A stretch of DNA of 64,000 nt from Hofstenia miamia (GCA_004352715.1 SCFE01000079.1:14265-78264); one strand, 5' to 3'; counted from the stretch's first letter, positions 23,434 to 37,476 are shown. Notes: a model not told the origin generated them from the letters alone. Translations and numbers: made by a program.

Positions 23434-26175
23434 GTAAGTTTGATATTTTATGCACTAATTAAGGATAAATTTATTCGCCATTTAATAAAATTTTCACAAT
23501 TAAGTTATTAAATTCGTTTTGGTATTCTACACATTTAGAAACTGATTTTTGTGTATAGTGAGAAATTATTTCTGCTTCGTAACTTGTATACAAAAATACA
23601 ATATAGTTATAACACAATCTGTTATGTATTTACAAACTATATCCATTGATGTTAAACTGATGTAGTGTTTATATAATTTTATTATTTAATTAGATGTAAT
23701 ATTCTGTATTTGATGGGATGTTTCTAAGATCCGATTAGTTTTGCTCTGCTGAATACATTTGTCTTTTAGTAATTACGATAAAGATCTTTGTTCTTTTTTT
23801 ATTATACAGATTCAATTAGTTCGAATTACGGCATCAAGAATTGAAATAATTATTTGGAATAATCTTAACCCAATCTTTAGTGCCATTTCCACCTTGAATT
23901 TTGAAATACCAATATCCATTCTTTTTCAGAATCAATTAATTTGTATTTGATTTAAATAAAAAATTTTCATTAATGTTGATAAAACTGTGAAGTTGAAATA
24001 TATTGTTTTGTCTTCTCATGATTTCTACAAACCTTAAGCGGATATTACACGATGGGCTTTGTCCTGGGCAAATGGACTAAGTTACATGCTCGTTGAAGTG
24101 ATACACAATGGAACATGTCCCGACACACGCTTCGAGAATAATTATCTCTTGCCGCTGTATATAAGAAATATTTATTACAAAAGTTAACATTTTGCAACAA
24201 AAGCAGGTACATTCCTACTAAAATATGGACATTACTTTTGTATTCACAATGAAATATTGTATTTAACAGATCTACAAGTTACAGCGCGAATCAAACAAAT
24301 GCAAAATATAAATATACACCCATTTAATGTAATATTAAAAAACTGCATGTTGCATCAGCTATATTTAAGGTGTTGGGAAAATTTCTTAAAATTTGTGATT
24401 GTATAAAATATTTCATAGTACAGTTAGGAGAGTCGTGGACTACTGAATATCTTGTCAAGCAGGGTATTAAACAATTAAGTATTTTCCAAAATTGTAACAA
24501 TTGTGCGTAGATAGTAAATAGACATTTTGAAATAGTAAATTAACAAATTGTACTAATTGTACTAATTGTACTATTGGCGAATGCCAAAATAGTAATTTTA
24601 TGCGGGTACAATTAATATAATGGTAAATTTCATCAAACATTAAGAAAATTGCATTTATAGTTTAGGGATAACGATTTTCACGCATGTACTAAGATGTTCA
24701 AATTATTTACTCTATTTTCTCCACTGGTTTTCTAACAAATTAATGAATTTTTTGAATATAATCACCGTTTGCTTCATATTTTGAAAAAATCGGCGTTTCG
24801 AAAACACCCTGTTGCAGTTATTTTAGTGCACATATTTTTCAAGCATTGCGCTTGGTAAACCCTCATGAGACCTTTGAAGCATTAATTTTTTAACACACCT
24901 ATGGCATTTTTAAATCAACTATTTCTAAAGACTTGTTTTAACAAATTTATTTTACTGGAAAATTATAAAACGAACGAGTCATATGTCGAAAGATTACTAA
25001 AGTTCTTTGCCAAAATAGTGTCTATTTAATATCCATTTGCTATTATATCATTTCCTACAGTATTTAAATATCAGTATTTTGAAATAATATATTTATGAAG
25101 CCTTCTGAAAATCACTCAATTTCTGTGTAGTAAGCTATGTTACACAATATTTGGCATCTCGGGTATCTGATATTTTGGAATGCATTTCAACTTGGCTAAT
25201 TAAAACGTTCAATTCATCGTGAAAACGACTAAGCTGTGAGGAATAGTTAAAATGCTCTGCGCAATTATTTTGCGTAGGAACAGATATCACACAGAGTGCA
25301 TTTAACTTAAGTGCTTTGCTCCAGGGCAAAATTAAGTTTCATTTAATTAGACAGAACCCAAAAGATTATTTGATCGCTAAAGTAATGATATGTTGCTAGA
25401 ATAAAATTAATATATAGATTTATTTTTTCTGTCAATACAGACATGGTTCAAAATGAAGATATATTTATCATCCGTACATCTTCATGTTTTTCCAAATTGG
25501 CTAGAGATTCAATATTTTTAAATTTTTCCACGTTTTTTTATTTATTCATTTGAAAAAAATTTTTTCAATCGCACTTATCTCTTCTATTTCAGAAAACTCA
25601 TTTTTGGTAACTGGAAATCGATATGTTTTAGTTTGATTTGGTGTTGGTGAAATCCAACGTTCGTTTATTTTGTCGCAATATAATTTATAGATCTTTCAAT
25701 ATAATCTTCAGATTCTTCATCTCTTTTTCTGCCAACATGAGTATGAGCATTGCCGTATATTTTCCTAATATATACGTAAGCCTCCATTCGCATGTTCACA
25801 TTTTATCTTTGTGTAAATTTAGGATTAGCAAATTCAATAATTTTTATTGCACTATTCAATTTGGAGATGTTCTTCTGTAAATGTTGTAATATATTTTTAA
25901 GTGTAGCTGCTATACAACATTTAGTGGTATTTTTTTATTTACAGGCAAATAAGAATTTAATGTCTATAATATTCCGAAAAAATACCTTTTATTATTGCTC
26001 ATTTTCCAATTAATTTACTTACACTACATTACATAAAGATTTGGTAACTTGAAAAGTTCTCTAAATATTTGATGAAATTACCTACTTTGTCATGTACTAT
26101 TTTCAATTAGCAGTCTGAATTGTGATTTACTATTAAATTTGTAGCTAATTCTTCTTGTTTATTTTTATCATTTAG
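23434..26175 (+). other. SWT1 intron
   Basis: 2.7 kb of AT-rich sequence between phase-0 exons. No convincing coding or transposon homology. A short degenerate direct repeat around GCTTTG...GGGCAAA (24055 and 25314) is all that stands out. Confidence 0.6.
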
Positions 26176-26337
26176 TGTCAAAAAATTCTCCCTAACTACC
26201 ACATCCGGTCAAATGACGATCGAATTTTAAAATGCGCCATTGAGTTCTCAGGGAAGTTGAAAGTGTTTTTACTTACCAACGACCGAAATCTCTGTATCAA
26301 GTCTATGGCTTGCAATATTCCTTCACTTCTGCCAAGT
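26176..26337 (+). CDS. SWT1: SWT1 exon: PIN domain, second half
   Basis: 54 codons, phase 0 at both ends, with acceptor TCATTTAG and donor GTATGT. Encodes SNDDRILKCAIEF (third catalytic Asp region) and VFLLTNDRNLCIKSMA (the LxTNDxNLxxKA block with the last catalytic Asp of PIN domains). Joined to the previous exon it gives a complete PIN fold with all four acidic positions retained, so a catalytically competent enzyme is predicted. Confidence 0.9.
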
Positions 26338-27225
26338 GTATGTTTTATGATTTTAAATTTCGATGGACATTTAATATATAAATTCTAGAAATTCTTATTT
26401 TCCTGGAGCACCAAACATTTTCTCAATGTTATTTACAATAAGAGTGTGTGCACGCATCCCATTAAGTTTTAAAGGTGTCATTTTTGCTGATATGTGGTAA
26501 ATACAATATAACTGTGTGTTTATAATAAATATATATATTCTCATACAATTTTCATGGTTGTTTTGTAGAAATGACTGAACTGGACAAATCTTTTAGTTCG
26601 AATCATTCGATATCTATAGAAATTTTTGCTTCATTTATTTGAACATAATCGTCAATTTCTTTGAGCACAAAAACGCACACACACACCTCTTTTTCATTTG
26701 AAGTCATCAACTCAGATTAGAGGAAGCTGTATCTGCCAAGCAATTGCGACATGCTGTGAAATTCCCTTGTCTTAAAATGTCATAAACATAGACAGTACTC
26801 TTTTCTTCAGCCAGTACCCCTTTCTAGAAATATATATTTCAATTTCTATATAATTATAGATAATAATAATCTAATAGACATTCTTTGTTGATATCTAATA
26901 GTAGGACAACCTATCATGACTAAAAGGAGGCTTCTTACCTATGGCAATAACTGCCCTGGCTTTTGTAAATCCACACGATTGCCTATTGTTGAAGCTTTTC
27001 AAAGACAGACTTAATATATATATATATATATATATCACGTTTATTCTATTATATAGAAAATTTTGGAAAGAACAAAAATTAAAAGGCAATAATTTAAGAA
27101 TTAAATGCAAAAATTGGTTGTCCTATTAATTTATTTACTTTATATTGACTGGCCAAACCACTCTTTTTTACTTCATTTGCTTCTTGATAATTCCTCTAAT
27201 CAAATTGCAAACTAAATTGGTCAGG
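26338..27225 (+). other. SWT1 intron sequence
   Basis: AT-rich. Holds a TA microsatellite at 27013-27035 and short AC-rich tracts near 26672-26690. No supported gene. Confidence 0.6.
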
Positions 27226-27229
27226 ACAT

Positions 27230-28157
27230 GTGTCCTTGCCTTTCCGCAAAGCTAATTCCTCACTCTTTGCCCTCCTCCGCAATGTTCTCTTCGTTCAATT
27301 CCATTCCTCTCACCATTCTTCTCTACGCTTATTCCTGTTGATGACCATGTCGTGCCTTGTTCTACTCCATGGGAAGCTTCCAGAATTGCGCTTTCAAATT
27401 TATTTCCCATTTGCCATACAAAGAAGCTCTTCTCAAATTCTCCACCCTCCCGCCGTCGCTCTACTCCCATACCTGTGATCTCCTGTTCAATAGTTTGTTC
27501 ACTCGCAAATTGAACATTGATCCTTTTGATTTCAAAAAGTTCTCTAATCCCGCTCCACTCACTCTGATAGTGTTGCCACGTTCTCCATTCGTCGTCCCAA
27601 GAAACATCGCACCCTTCACTCGTTTTTCAATCGTTCTTGTGCTGCTGCTAATTATAACTAGACTCTCAACACTCAAACGGCCATTGATTTTTTTCCTTCG
27701 CCTTCTCTTCAATTTACTCCTACTTTATATCCTTTGACTGTCCTCACTGCCTTAAAACTTGACTTTTGTTTTTATATTTTTGTAGTGTTTGCTTTTACCG
27801 GCCAATGAAGTCCTTTTGGTTCTCATGTTTCGTTGTAACTTTCTTGTCTCACGCAAGATAATCATCTTCATTTCATGGAACTTGACAAAATCTCTCTTCT
27901 GTTTAGCTTCTCATCTAGATCCTTTAAGGACTCTTATCCATTCTTACGGTCCCTTCATTCCAAACCTGACTCAATTTGAAATGGAATAAACTCTGTTTAC
28001 TACGACTTGGAGAAAGCTGATCACTTCAACAGTTGCTTTGCCTCTAATTTTTCTTATCCGATCTCTTGCTCCCTGATCACACCTCCTGCCTCCCCATTCG
28101 TCTTTGCGATATTGGCTATAATGGCGATGGCATTTCTCTCATGCTTAAGTCTTGCAA
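27230..28157 (+). pseudogene. LINE fragment in SWT1 intron (family of the 41700 element)
   Basis: Locally GC-richer than its surroundings. 27860-28157 is clearly homologous to 41975-42270 (the CTTGACAAA...TCTC, CTTCATTCCAA and TGGAGAAAGCTGATC blocks, ending TCTCTCATGCTTAA-TCTTGCAA). It covers the end of the endonuclease/linker and the start of reverse transcriptase. Frames are destroyed by indels and stops. A TCGCAAATTGxxxxTTGATCC block at about 27501 also recurs at 44620. Confidence 0.75.
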
Positions 28158-28613
28158 AAAAATAATAAATGGGGTCCAGTTACTTTATTTCGTTAAACGC
28201 AAATGTATTGTTTAGTTTTGGGGGTGGGGTTAGAGATTTAATGCTCTCATTACCGTTTTGTCCTATTTGATTTGGAGCCAATCCCATGAAATATTTTTGT
28301 CTTTTGTGGTCCTACTTCATATTTTCTATTTTAAACAGAATGCAAAATATATCAGTGATATTCTTTGTGGTCCCTGTCTCATGTTAATTCCAGTCCCACT
28401 GAAATATTTAGAACCAGGTCAAAGTCCAATGGAACTGACACCCTTAAAGTCAATGCGACTTAATGGTCCCGCAGAACTCTAGTATGATTTTATATTTTGA
28501 ATACTTAATCATTATTTTTCAATACTCTTCCATAATCAATACATTTTTTGTCATTACGGTAAACAATGTTTCAGCATGAAGGTACACAATAGCTAATAAA
28601 TGTCTTATTTTAG
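28158..28613 (+). other. SWT1 intron sequence
   Basis: No supported gene. Contains TTTGTGGTCC-like short direct repeats at about 28301 and 28367. It ends in acceptor TTATTTTAG. Confidence 0.5.
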
Positions 28614-28889
28614 GATATCGGTGATGAACGTAACTTTATGAATTTGGTTTCCGAAGCTTCCCTTAACTGCAATTCTGTGAATGGCAACCTAATTAAGAGT
28701 TATTCCAATGAAACCTACCAGCCCTCTGCTAAGTCTAAGTCTAAACATGACAATCTAAAATCTTATGCTTCCCCTACGATACAGAAGCTCACTTGTAATG
28801 GTGATGAATTCGAAAATTCGGATGCGTCACATGCTCAAGACACTAAGGACATTCAAATGCATATTGATCAAGTACCATTAAAGAAAAAG
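28614..28889 (+). CDS. SWT1: SWT1 exon: linker after the PIN domain
   Basis: 92 codons, phase 0 at both ends, between acceptor TTATTTTAG and donor GTTTGT. The product is hydrophilic, rich in Ser, Asn, Lys and Asp, with no domain, and ends in PLKKK. It is consistent with the disordered linker between PIN and C-terminal domains of the family. Assignment rests on splice phase and position rather than strong motif identity. Confidence 0.75.
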
Positions 28890-31800
28890 GTTTGTAACAA
28901 CTGTTGACTAATTTATTGATATATTTTCGCAATCAAGTTTCGTATTACCACAAAATTAACTATAATTAACTTCAGTTTTGAGGAGAATATATATCTGTTT
29001 CATACAAATGTTAGCACACGTATTTCAGTTATTTTTATTGATGTATTTCTTCTTTCTTCTCTTAGCTTGTGGGGGAATTTTATCATTAATACTTTCATCA
29101 AAACGCAGTAAAATATATTATAAATTATTAGTCGTTCTAAATTTTTACTCTTTTTTAGACATTCATAAAATGTATCTTTGTTTTATTAGTCTCTTAGTTG
29201 TTTGTAAATACCAATGGTTATGCTCATATCCACTTAAGCACTCCTGTCTCAATTACTCATTAGTTAATACTATATTTGTCCTTTGCGGTTTAGACCTCGC
29301 AAATTTCAGTAATCTGTCTCCACGTGATTATTCTGTGTCCTAATTGGAAAACACCAGTGTGAATATTTCATTATTTTCAATTAGCAAAGCTTTTGTTTGC
29401 TGCCTGCTAACCTCATGTATAATACTAGTTTCCATTTTTTCTTATCAGTTATAGTATATTATGGGTATATAGCAGTTGGTTTTACAGTGAAACCCGTTTA
29501 CACGAGGGCGCTACGAACAGTTTTCAAATATTTGGACGTACCGTGCAAATTTTGTTTTACACATTGTCGATGATCCGTGCAGATCAATTTATTTTTGACA
29601 TGATTAGTGCAGACATCGTCCCGGATCGATTGTTACACATAATGCCATGCTGGCTAGTAGGTTGTAATTGCAATGATATATACACTTTGCCCAGTCCGTA
29701 AAAATGAATATATATATATATTTGAAATTTATTCAAAAAATGACAAAATCATGTGCTTTTGTTTTCTAAGCTATCTTTATAATTTTCAAGCAGTTCTAAT
29801 TCATTAATTGCAAGAAAATTCACCTGTAAACTGCTCGTGCCAGTAAAGCCACGGACCAGAAACACAGCCGAAATAATAAAAAGTAACCTCCTGCTGGAAA
29901 ATTATACAGGGATCACTTTTTTTATAGTTTACAATCCGTAAACAATCTCACGAAAATTCATAAAATTTCAACCCAATCTGTCTACCGCAATGTTTTCCAT
30001 CCACCCTAGTACTTATTGTCGACGATGAAATTAGGGCTATTTATTATCTACGAAATTAGCGAATTGGTTGAAAATTTTAATTATGAAATTATAAAGAATC
30101 TTTCTGTGTACCTATTAATGCAAAAATCTCACCTTTGGAATTTTTGTCACATAGTGCTTTTTCCATTAGAAGTAAATGCTGATCAGCGCATAAACTAGTT
30201 TTAGCATGCATATTGATGAAATAACTAGATATCCATGGTTTTACTTGTCTTAATTTTACATTTCTCTGTAACTCTTTTTATCAAAGTATTCTTTTAGCTG
30301 TTATTAATTTTGTAGTGGTAAGTTAGGTAAGAAGAGTTAATGCCTTAAGCTCTATCTAGCATCCAAATGAAAATAAGCAACTTCACGTGCAAAGTATTCT
30401 TTTTCAGCATGTTTGGTTGAGGGACTAGTCTAAGTCCTACAAGCCCTAAATTTTTTGGGTTAGGCATCAAAAAAGTCTTTTCATTTCGTATTTTTCTTTA
30501 AAAAATGAATGAATCAATTTCGTTTATTGCGATTTAATTGCTGCATTCGTTTTAGGCTAACAGGCTAACATCTAAAAACGTTTACAAACCTAAAGATTTG
30601 CCATATATTTTTAGAATCTATTGTAGATTACCAGAATCCTTTTCTAATATTTAATCTTTCTACTTCATCAAATGAAAGGTCAGTCAGGGAAAGACTCTAT
30701 ATACAAAATTCCTAAATTGATAACTGAATTCAAAGTGTTTGCATGTTTTCATTACCCAATAAAACCCTATTTATTATATTACGTATGACTCAAGTTTTTA
30801 TCTTGGTCTCTTGTAGTTGTTGTTTGTATGTTTCTTTTTATTCATTTTTATCTTTCAGAAATATTGTAACCGTTTGTAACTATTTCTTATTTAAATATTC
30901 TATATTTTGTTTTTTATTTCCCAATTAGATTTTAACTATCTTCTAAGAGGTTTTCTGCGAACGAATGTTTGCTGTTTTTCCACCAACATCAGAAATGCTT
31001 AACTAAGTAGTCCATATTTTGTGTATTTGCATTAAAATATATGCAGTCACGTGTACATATTTGAAATATTTGGTTAGATATTGACAATAATGCTGCACAT
31101 CTTGTGTTTCAGAATAAAATACACAATTGTGAAACCTAACCTTTCTGTAATAGTACACTGATTTAGAAAGTGTAACTAAGTTTTCAGTGTAGCACAATTT
31201 TATCATAATAATCGAATTAATCAATCTTATTCGAATTTCCAAAAATATCAAACATGTGGCCAAATAGCGACATATAGAAATGAAAAGTTTTTTTTCAAAG
31301 TATTCAATTAATTGATAAAATTAAGTTTTGCTGAAAATTTCTAAGCATCTAGAATGGAATTTTATTTTCACTAAACTATTTATCAATGAAACGGTGAACA
31401 AAGACTACTCATAGTTTCTTCAAAAGGAAAAGTTTTGGCGGCATTGAGCCAGTGGGATCAGATTTTTAGAATGTAGTTCATAACAATTTAGTCTACTTGT
31501 TTTCCTTTTATGAAATTCCAGTTGAAAAGTGAGTTCCTACATTTTATTCAAGACTCTGGGTGAAATAATTCGTCAGTCGAATGGAAATTGCTTCAGTGCA
31601 GAAGCGATTATTCTGATATTCACTTAAGAAGCATTTCATTTTCTTTGATCAGACAGTTTCCTGTTAACAATTGTTTGCTTTCTATTTCATTTGTTGCCAA
31701 GCATTTCACATTATGAAAAACATTAGAAAGAGTTCCTTAAGATGTAACCATCTTCTCTCCTCAATTTTCCTTCATTTTGATTATTTCCCCCAGTGAAAAT

Positions 31801-33454
31801 TCTCAATTCATTTATCAACGCTTCTCTGATGTTTAGGATAACGAATGAAATTATCATAAATAAGATACCTAAGTTAACGGTTCATGTATTGTATAATGAA
31901 AGAAAAAACAATGTGTTGTATTAAATTTTTTGATATAATAAATTCAAACCTTTGAATTGCTTCTTCCTCAGGAATCAAAATGCTTCAAATTCATGTCAAA
32001 TTATTTAACATTTTCTTTGTTCGGGAACATGGTCAATTCTAAATCAAATTGGATTTTTGGAATGTACTGCGGGTTGGGTAATTAAGTGGAACGTGGAATT
32101 ACTATCCTAAATTTGGATTCTCAAGGCAAACCCGTGCTGCTATAGAGCTAGCTTCTCAATCAATGATATCATTAGCATACATATTGTAGACTCATATGTG
32201 GAAATTTATTTTGGAAAAAGCTTTTTCAAATATTCCACCGGGAAGAGATGTTTTCCTATTATAAGATTGACTCTTATATATGACTGAGAAATGAATATTT
32301 TTTAATGATATGCTTTTGCTAAAATATCCAAGTTTTCTATAAATACCCAAGAGATATTTTATGGTGCTCCAATGATATGTCATCTACAATTTCATGTGGA
32401 ACTTTATATTTTCCATCTGAATATCGAGACATTTTTGCCAGTATTCATTTAATTCCTTTTGTTCAAAAACATGGAATCCAGCTTTGTTACTATTAACTTT
32501 TCCATTATTGATACAAAGTTCTTGCACAAATTTCTATTTCCAATGTGAGATTATCTAGCTTATTATTTGCTCATGTCGTTTTGCTGTTTAAATGTATTCT
32601 GTAGGTTTAGTATACTTTTGAGAGAGAGGGAGAGAGAGAGAATAAACATTATTAATGAGTTTCTGATTTTAGAAAATATCAGTAATTAATTATTTTTATA
32701 AATGTCTGTTATTAGTATATTATTTTTTGGACAATTTTGGAACACGATAGAAGAGCATCTCCTCTTTCAATTGCGTTATTAAGCCATCCCGGGAAGTAAA
32801 TGTCTAACTTTGCTTTATGTTGCGCCTCAAAGGGGTTTTGGCGGTTTTCTTCAGAAATAAAGTTATGGCTAATTGTTGCATGGGTTTTAGACTGCCTGAT
32901 TACATGGAATTAGGTATGGATAGAATGTCATATTTAAAAATTTCGGAATTTTCTCTGTAAAATAATTAATATTTTCAAATAATTTACGCACACTAATACA
33001 CTTTAGTACGATCTTTCCGCATTACATGGGAGAGCATTCACCAATGAATGTGTCAATATCAAACGTTTTCCAAATTTACTAATCCTCGTTGAAAATTTTT
33101 AATTGCCCATAGACAGTTTATATTAACGTTTGTTTGCCATTATCCTTTTGTAGTGACTTATTCAGGTGTTTTATCTTGCTGTTCAAAACCACATATAACG
33201 TGGAAAATCAATATTTTTGGTTGGTTTTTTCATATTTCTCTAATAGTGTCATTTCTTTGTATTTGATAATTTATTTAACTTATTTTTATATTTTGATGAT
33301 GTAATCCCTCTAATCTAAACATACGAGGCCGATTTTCTAATCTTTTTAGCTTTCTCATCTCTGGCGTATACACTCAAGAGCATGTAAAGGTAATTTTGTT
33401 GTAAAAATTATATTTATTGCAGGCTATTACCAAATAGTTATCGAGAATGCTTAG
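28890..33454 (+). other. SWT1 intron (4.6 kb)
   Basis: AT-rich, no supported coding sequence. Holds a GA microsatellite at 32620-32640 and a short AT repeat near 29708. 29488-29700 is a locally GC-richer patch with palindrome-like pieces (GTGAAACCCGTTTACACG) that could be a decayed transposon end, but no partner end was found. Confidence 0.5.
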
Positions 33455-33627
33455 AAACGACAAACGCCATCTATGAAAGATGAAGAAGGCAGTGAAATTC
33501 TATTGGCCGCTTTCACCAATATCCTCACCTTCGAAATGGAGGAAGCATTCGGAAAAGACATTTGGATGGACATTATATTGGTTAAGCCACCATGGAAAGC
33601 CAAGTCTATCTTTAGATGTCTCGACAA
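33455..33627 (+). CDS. SWT1: SWT1 exon: start of C-terminal domain
   Basis: 173 nt. It enters in phase 0 and leaves in phase 2, exactly what is needed to join 28889 to 34710. It encodes EILLAAFTNIL, then EMEEAFGKDIWMDIILVKPPW, and CLDK, whose last codon is completed by the G at 34710. The Glu-rich stretch followed by W-x5-KPPW is, as I recall it, characteristic of the SWT1 region after the PIN domain. The acceptor AG is at 33453-33454 and the donor GTAAAC follows 33627. Confidence 0.85.
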
Positions 33628-33908
33628 GTAAACCTTAAATTTATATATTCCTAGGTCGTAATTTAGGAATCCATCAATTCTTTTTAAAATTAGTGCATAT
33701 TTAAATGATGACATTTGAAAAAAGTATTTACTATTCTAAGTGAATTAATTCGGTTTATTAACTATCCATTATATGTCTTATGTTTGGCTTTCTATAGTAA
33801 AAATTGTGCTAGATAATTTTACTACAGAACGTTTTTCATAAATTATTTACGAGTTAATTCAGATGTTATTTCATTCTTGTGTATCCAGTTACTGCATGCG
33901 TTATATAT

Positions 33909-33939
<31 letters not shown>

Positions 33940-34709
33940 AATATATATACACATGATAATGAACAAAAATATTTTAATAAGGAAACGGACTGAAAAACTT
34001 AAATCAATTTATAAAATTTGGGCCATTTCAAAGCACTATTAAAAAATTTACGAAAAATAAAAAATAGTAAAAAATTAATAATTTCAAAAAATCTAGATGT
34101 TTTTTGAACCAATTTTTACATTTACCTTAGATTTGGACCTTTTTTTAATATGAATGATATTATTTTTATCCTGAAATTCGCCCTGCCGAAAGTGAGGTTC
34201 GATTTCAGTCATTTTTATTAGTGCTATTAATTTAAACAGTTTAGTCATTTTTATTGTGAATATGTGAAGCGAACCAGCGTAAGGCCAAGTTTCGTTTCAA
34301 CAATACTGAGCACTCGTATAAATATTTCAACTTTGGAAAGAAAATGTCGATCTTAAAAATATCTTTTTAAGTTTTATGTTCATAGGAATCCTTAGACCAC
34401 CAAAATAGCTACGTTGTAAAAAAAGTGCAATCAAGTTGTCATATGTATATTAAAAATCGACCAAAATAAAAATGGTCAGGTGCACATTACTTGATATATT
34501 TTTATAATTGGTGGTAGTTCGTTTTGTTTTTTATTATAACTCCTCTTGTAAATTTCCACATTTTCCGGTGCATGAACTCACGTAATTTAGCACACTTCTA
34601 ACTGTTATATTGACAAAATATTGTCAAACTCGTTTTTGTGTCCATATTAGATGTTTGTTTGATAGATTAAAATTGTCATTTTATAAATTTCTACATCTAC
34701 TGATTTTAG
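33628..34709 (+). other. SWT1 intron
   Basis: Contains a TA microsatellite at about 33913-33950. Otherwise AT-rich with no supported feature. Confidence 0.7.
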
Positions 34710-35012
34710 GCATTGGTCAGCAGTGTTTTATGTTGCTGATTACCCTAAGTCATTTTCCACACTCATTGGTCTTCATAAAGCTGAGTTATACAGCTTAGAC
34801 TCGCTGGCTTCAGTGTTAAGAAACAATGAAGTGTTCAAAGTAGAGTCGCTGAGCTTTTTCGACCATGCAAGAACCCGATGTGAATGTGAAAAGATCACTG
34901 AGGCTATAGAGTTTCTTTCCAACACCTATTCAATAGAATCTCCTTACCAATCGTTATGCCTTCGAGTTATGACATGTTTGGAATCACTTTGGATTGCCAT
35001 TCAATCATACTT
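34710..35012 (+). CDS. SWT1: SWT1 exon: C-terminal helical domain
   Basis: 303 nt, phase 2 in and phase 2 out. It continues the CLDK of the previous exon with HWSAVFYVADYPKS and ends in CLESLWIAIQSY. The acceptor is CTGATTTTAG and the donor GTGAGT. The product is largely alpha-helical with regularly spaced Leu, Cys and Trp, matching the helical C-terminal domain of SWT1 proteins. Confidence 0.85.
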
Positions 35013-37269
35013 GTGAGTTACTACTAATGATTTTAATTTTGTCTTTTAGACTATATTGAATTTCAGCATTAGTTCATAGTCAAATCTCACATAATATGAA
35101 GAGAAATATCTTTTCCTCTTACATTTTTAATGTGCTACTTTTTTTGATGTTTTCAACTTATTGAAAATCTGCTTTTAGTTCTGACGAAATTTCCTAATAA
35201 AAAGTTCAATAACATGTATTAGATGCACTCTTTGTAGGCAATATACCACGTTAAGGACGACTGTATTTTATGAAATATCTTCTAACATATGAAGTGCTAA
35301 GATACTTAACATGCAACATATTTTAGAATTTTTTCCATAAAATGACCAACTGACAGGACTTGTTTGGTAATGTACAAAACTTTACCCAAAAATGCAATTT
35401 ACTAATTTTCAGATGAGATGTTTTTGTTTAGGTGTGCAGCATAGTTTTTTATCTACCTGAAACCCATCTCTTTCCATAATTCGCAAAGTTAAATTTACCA
35501 GTACCAGGCAGTCAGATATAAGCTAGTATATATTTTCGTATTTTCCAAGGTCCATCCGCATGTTCTCAATAAGAGGGATTGTGAAGCAATCTTTTGCTTT
35601 TCAGTTCAACCGTCTGAAATCAATTGCAAAACAATGTTTTCTATTATTTTCTTGATTAAAAAAGTGGTGGCCGCTCTGATTTACCTCTCTCATTAGTATT
35701 TCGTACACTTGCTGATGTATGCAGCTTTCATCGTGTACGGATGGCAAAGTAATCTAGCATTATGCGGGCTTCCATTACCAGCATAGATATAATGTCGTTA
35801 TGTCCGCCTAAGTCATTTTCATTCTTGGAAAATACACTCGTACAATGGACTCCTTAGCAGCATTTTGCTGAGTCAATGTATCGCCCGTGCTAATATCAGT
35901 TAATGCAAATATATTTCCAACACTTTCACTGCTATAATCAGATTACTTTCTTAAAGACAGTAGTGATTTCCTTACAAAGTATCTCACAAAATGTATTAAT
36001 TTATCACGTCCAACAACAAGAACGTAAACAATACCCTATATAAATCTAGAAACTCTTCCGAGACTTTTTTTGTCAATACGCTCATCTTCTTTTTATGCTA
36101 GTTTTTAAAGTATTAACATATCAAATTAGTAATGCTTTTTGGTATGAAACCAATACATCTTCCTTCTACAAACGTAAGGGTTTTGTACTTGTGTTTTTCC
36201 ATAATCACCATAGCGCTGAACTGCTTGGATGATCAAGCCCCAGCATTCTTTGAGCAGCATCTTGCTATGTATCCATTTTCTTCACATAAGTAACATTTGA
36301 CGAGTGATTAGCATCGACCGTATGATAGTTTTTAAAGAGGCATGTTTGTATTAATGATCCTGCTGCATTAGTTCACAATTAACTATGTGAGCTGTAAATT
36401 TTAATCCGTGCTTTTCTTATTTTGTTGTTTTCTGCCTTATGTTGTGTAGACACATTAAATGTAGTTAGCAGCTATTCTGGGCGTGTATGTTTATCCTAAT
36501 TTAGTACACTTAGCTCTACAATTTGATAAACTACTTTTTACCTTAAACAGCCTGGTGTCCTTTTTAAAGGACAAAACGTTTTTCCACACTTACAAAGAAT
36601 TTTCTCCAAGCCTATTAGCAAATTTGGTTATCTTGGGATATGGGTAGGTCTAGTGGGGAACATACATTAATGCAATATTGAAAATTTCTATTAAAGCGTA
36701 TTGCTGTGTCTGGGGTTGTTGAAAAGATTAACAAGTTTTCTTGGAAAATTTCGAATTTTTGAAAAAGATTCGAATTCTCTCCATACCTAATGTATTCATA
36801 AGGTCATTCATAAGCCCATGAAAGCAACAAATGACTTTGACTGTTTCTTGATATATTGCAAACCCATTGATTCGTGCCCTGCGCAAAGTCAGAGGTTGCG
36901 AGGCAAAGAAATAATAAGAATTTAAACTATTGAGTCATTCACATAAAACGCCTTCCTATCAGTTTACCAAGTTTTCTTTCAAATGATTAAATCAGTTCAA
37001 TAAATGTTTTAATATTGTTTTGTGCTAGTTAAACTATTTTTACTAAAGTTTCAACTATAGAAGAAAATCTTATTGGATGTACATTTATAGGTCATGTAGT
37101 AAATTTATTGAGCACTTGACTAATCAAAATCTATAAAATTTTGTTGATATACATTCTAATATTTTTCGTAGTTCGTGCCTATTTATTTCCGGGTTCTATG
37201 CTTTATAAGGTAAGCTAGTTAATTCAACGAATTGTTACTTAAAATTTCTAACACAATTCATTATTTTAG
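35013..37269 (+). other. SWT1 intron (2.3 kb)
   Basis: No gene, repeat or transposon homology that I can support. Confidence 0.6.
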
Positions 37270-37434
37270 TTTGCTTATCTGCATCAAATATGAAATCCAG
37301 AGTTCCATTGAAGTTTCAGATGAGCGCGTAAAGGCTGTGGTAAATGCGTATCTGCCTACCATTCAACTTTCACCCAGTGATCTTCGTAGCCTGTGTCTTT
37401 GCAGCCTTGATGCCATCCTCAAAAATTTACAACT
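37270..37434 (+). CDS. SWT1: SWT1 exon: C-terminal helical domain
   Basis: One base completes the split Phe codon from 35012. Then LLICIKYEIQSSIEVSDERV, YLPTIQLSPSDLRSLC and LDAILKNLQ. I chose the donor GTTTGT at 37435 over GTATAT at 37439 because only the former leaves phase 2, which keeps the next exon open. Confidence 0.8.
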
Positions 37435-37476
37435 GTTTGTATATATATCATTATAAGTAGCATTTTTTCATTTTAG

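Noticed and set aside
24040-25330. Possible MITE with GCTTTG...GGGCAAA ends and a 64-codon minus ORF at 25135-25329
   Set aside because: The matching ends are in direct, not inverted, orientation and short; the ORF has no recognisable homology.
26895-27129. Exon-like open stretch around 26920-27010
   Set aside because: Open on both strands for only about 30 codons, borders a TA microsatellite, no motif, does not fit SWT1 phase.
29488-29700. pogo/Tigger-like terminal sequence (CAGTGAAACCCG)
   Set aside because: Only one end seen and no transposase nearby; similarity too short.
33340-33395. 40-nt exon candidate between TTTTTAG and GTAATT at 33350-33390
   Set aside because: Its length would put SWT1 out of phase; the exon at 33455-33627 alone bridges the neighbours perfectly.
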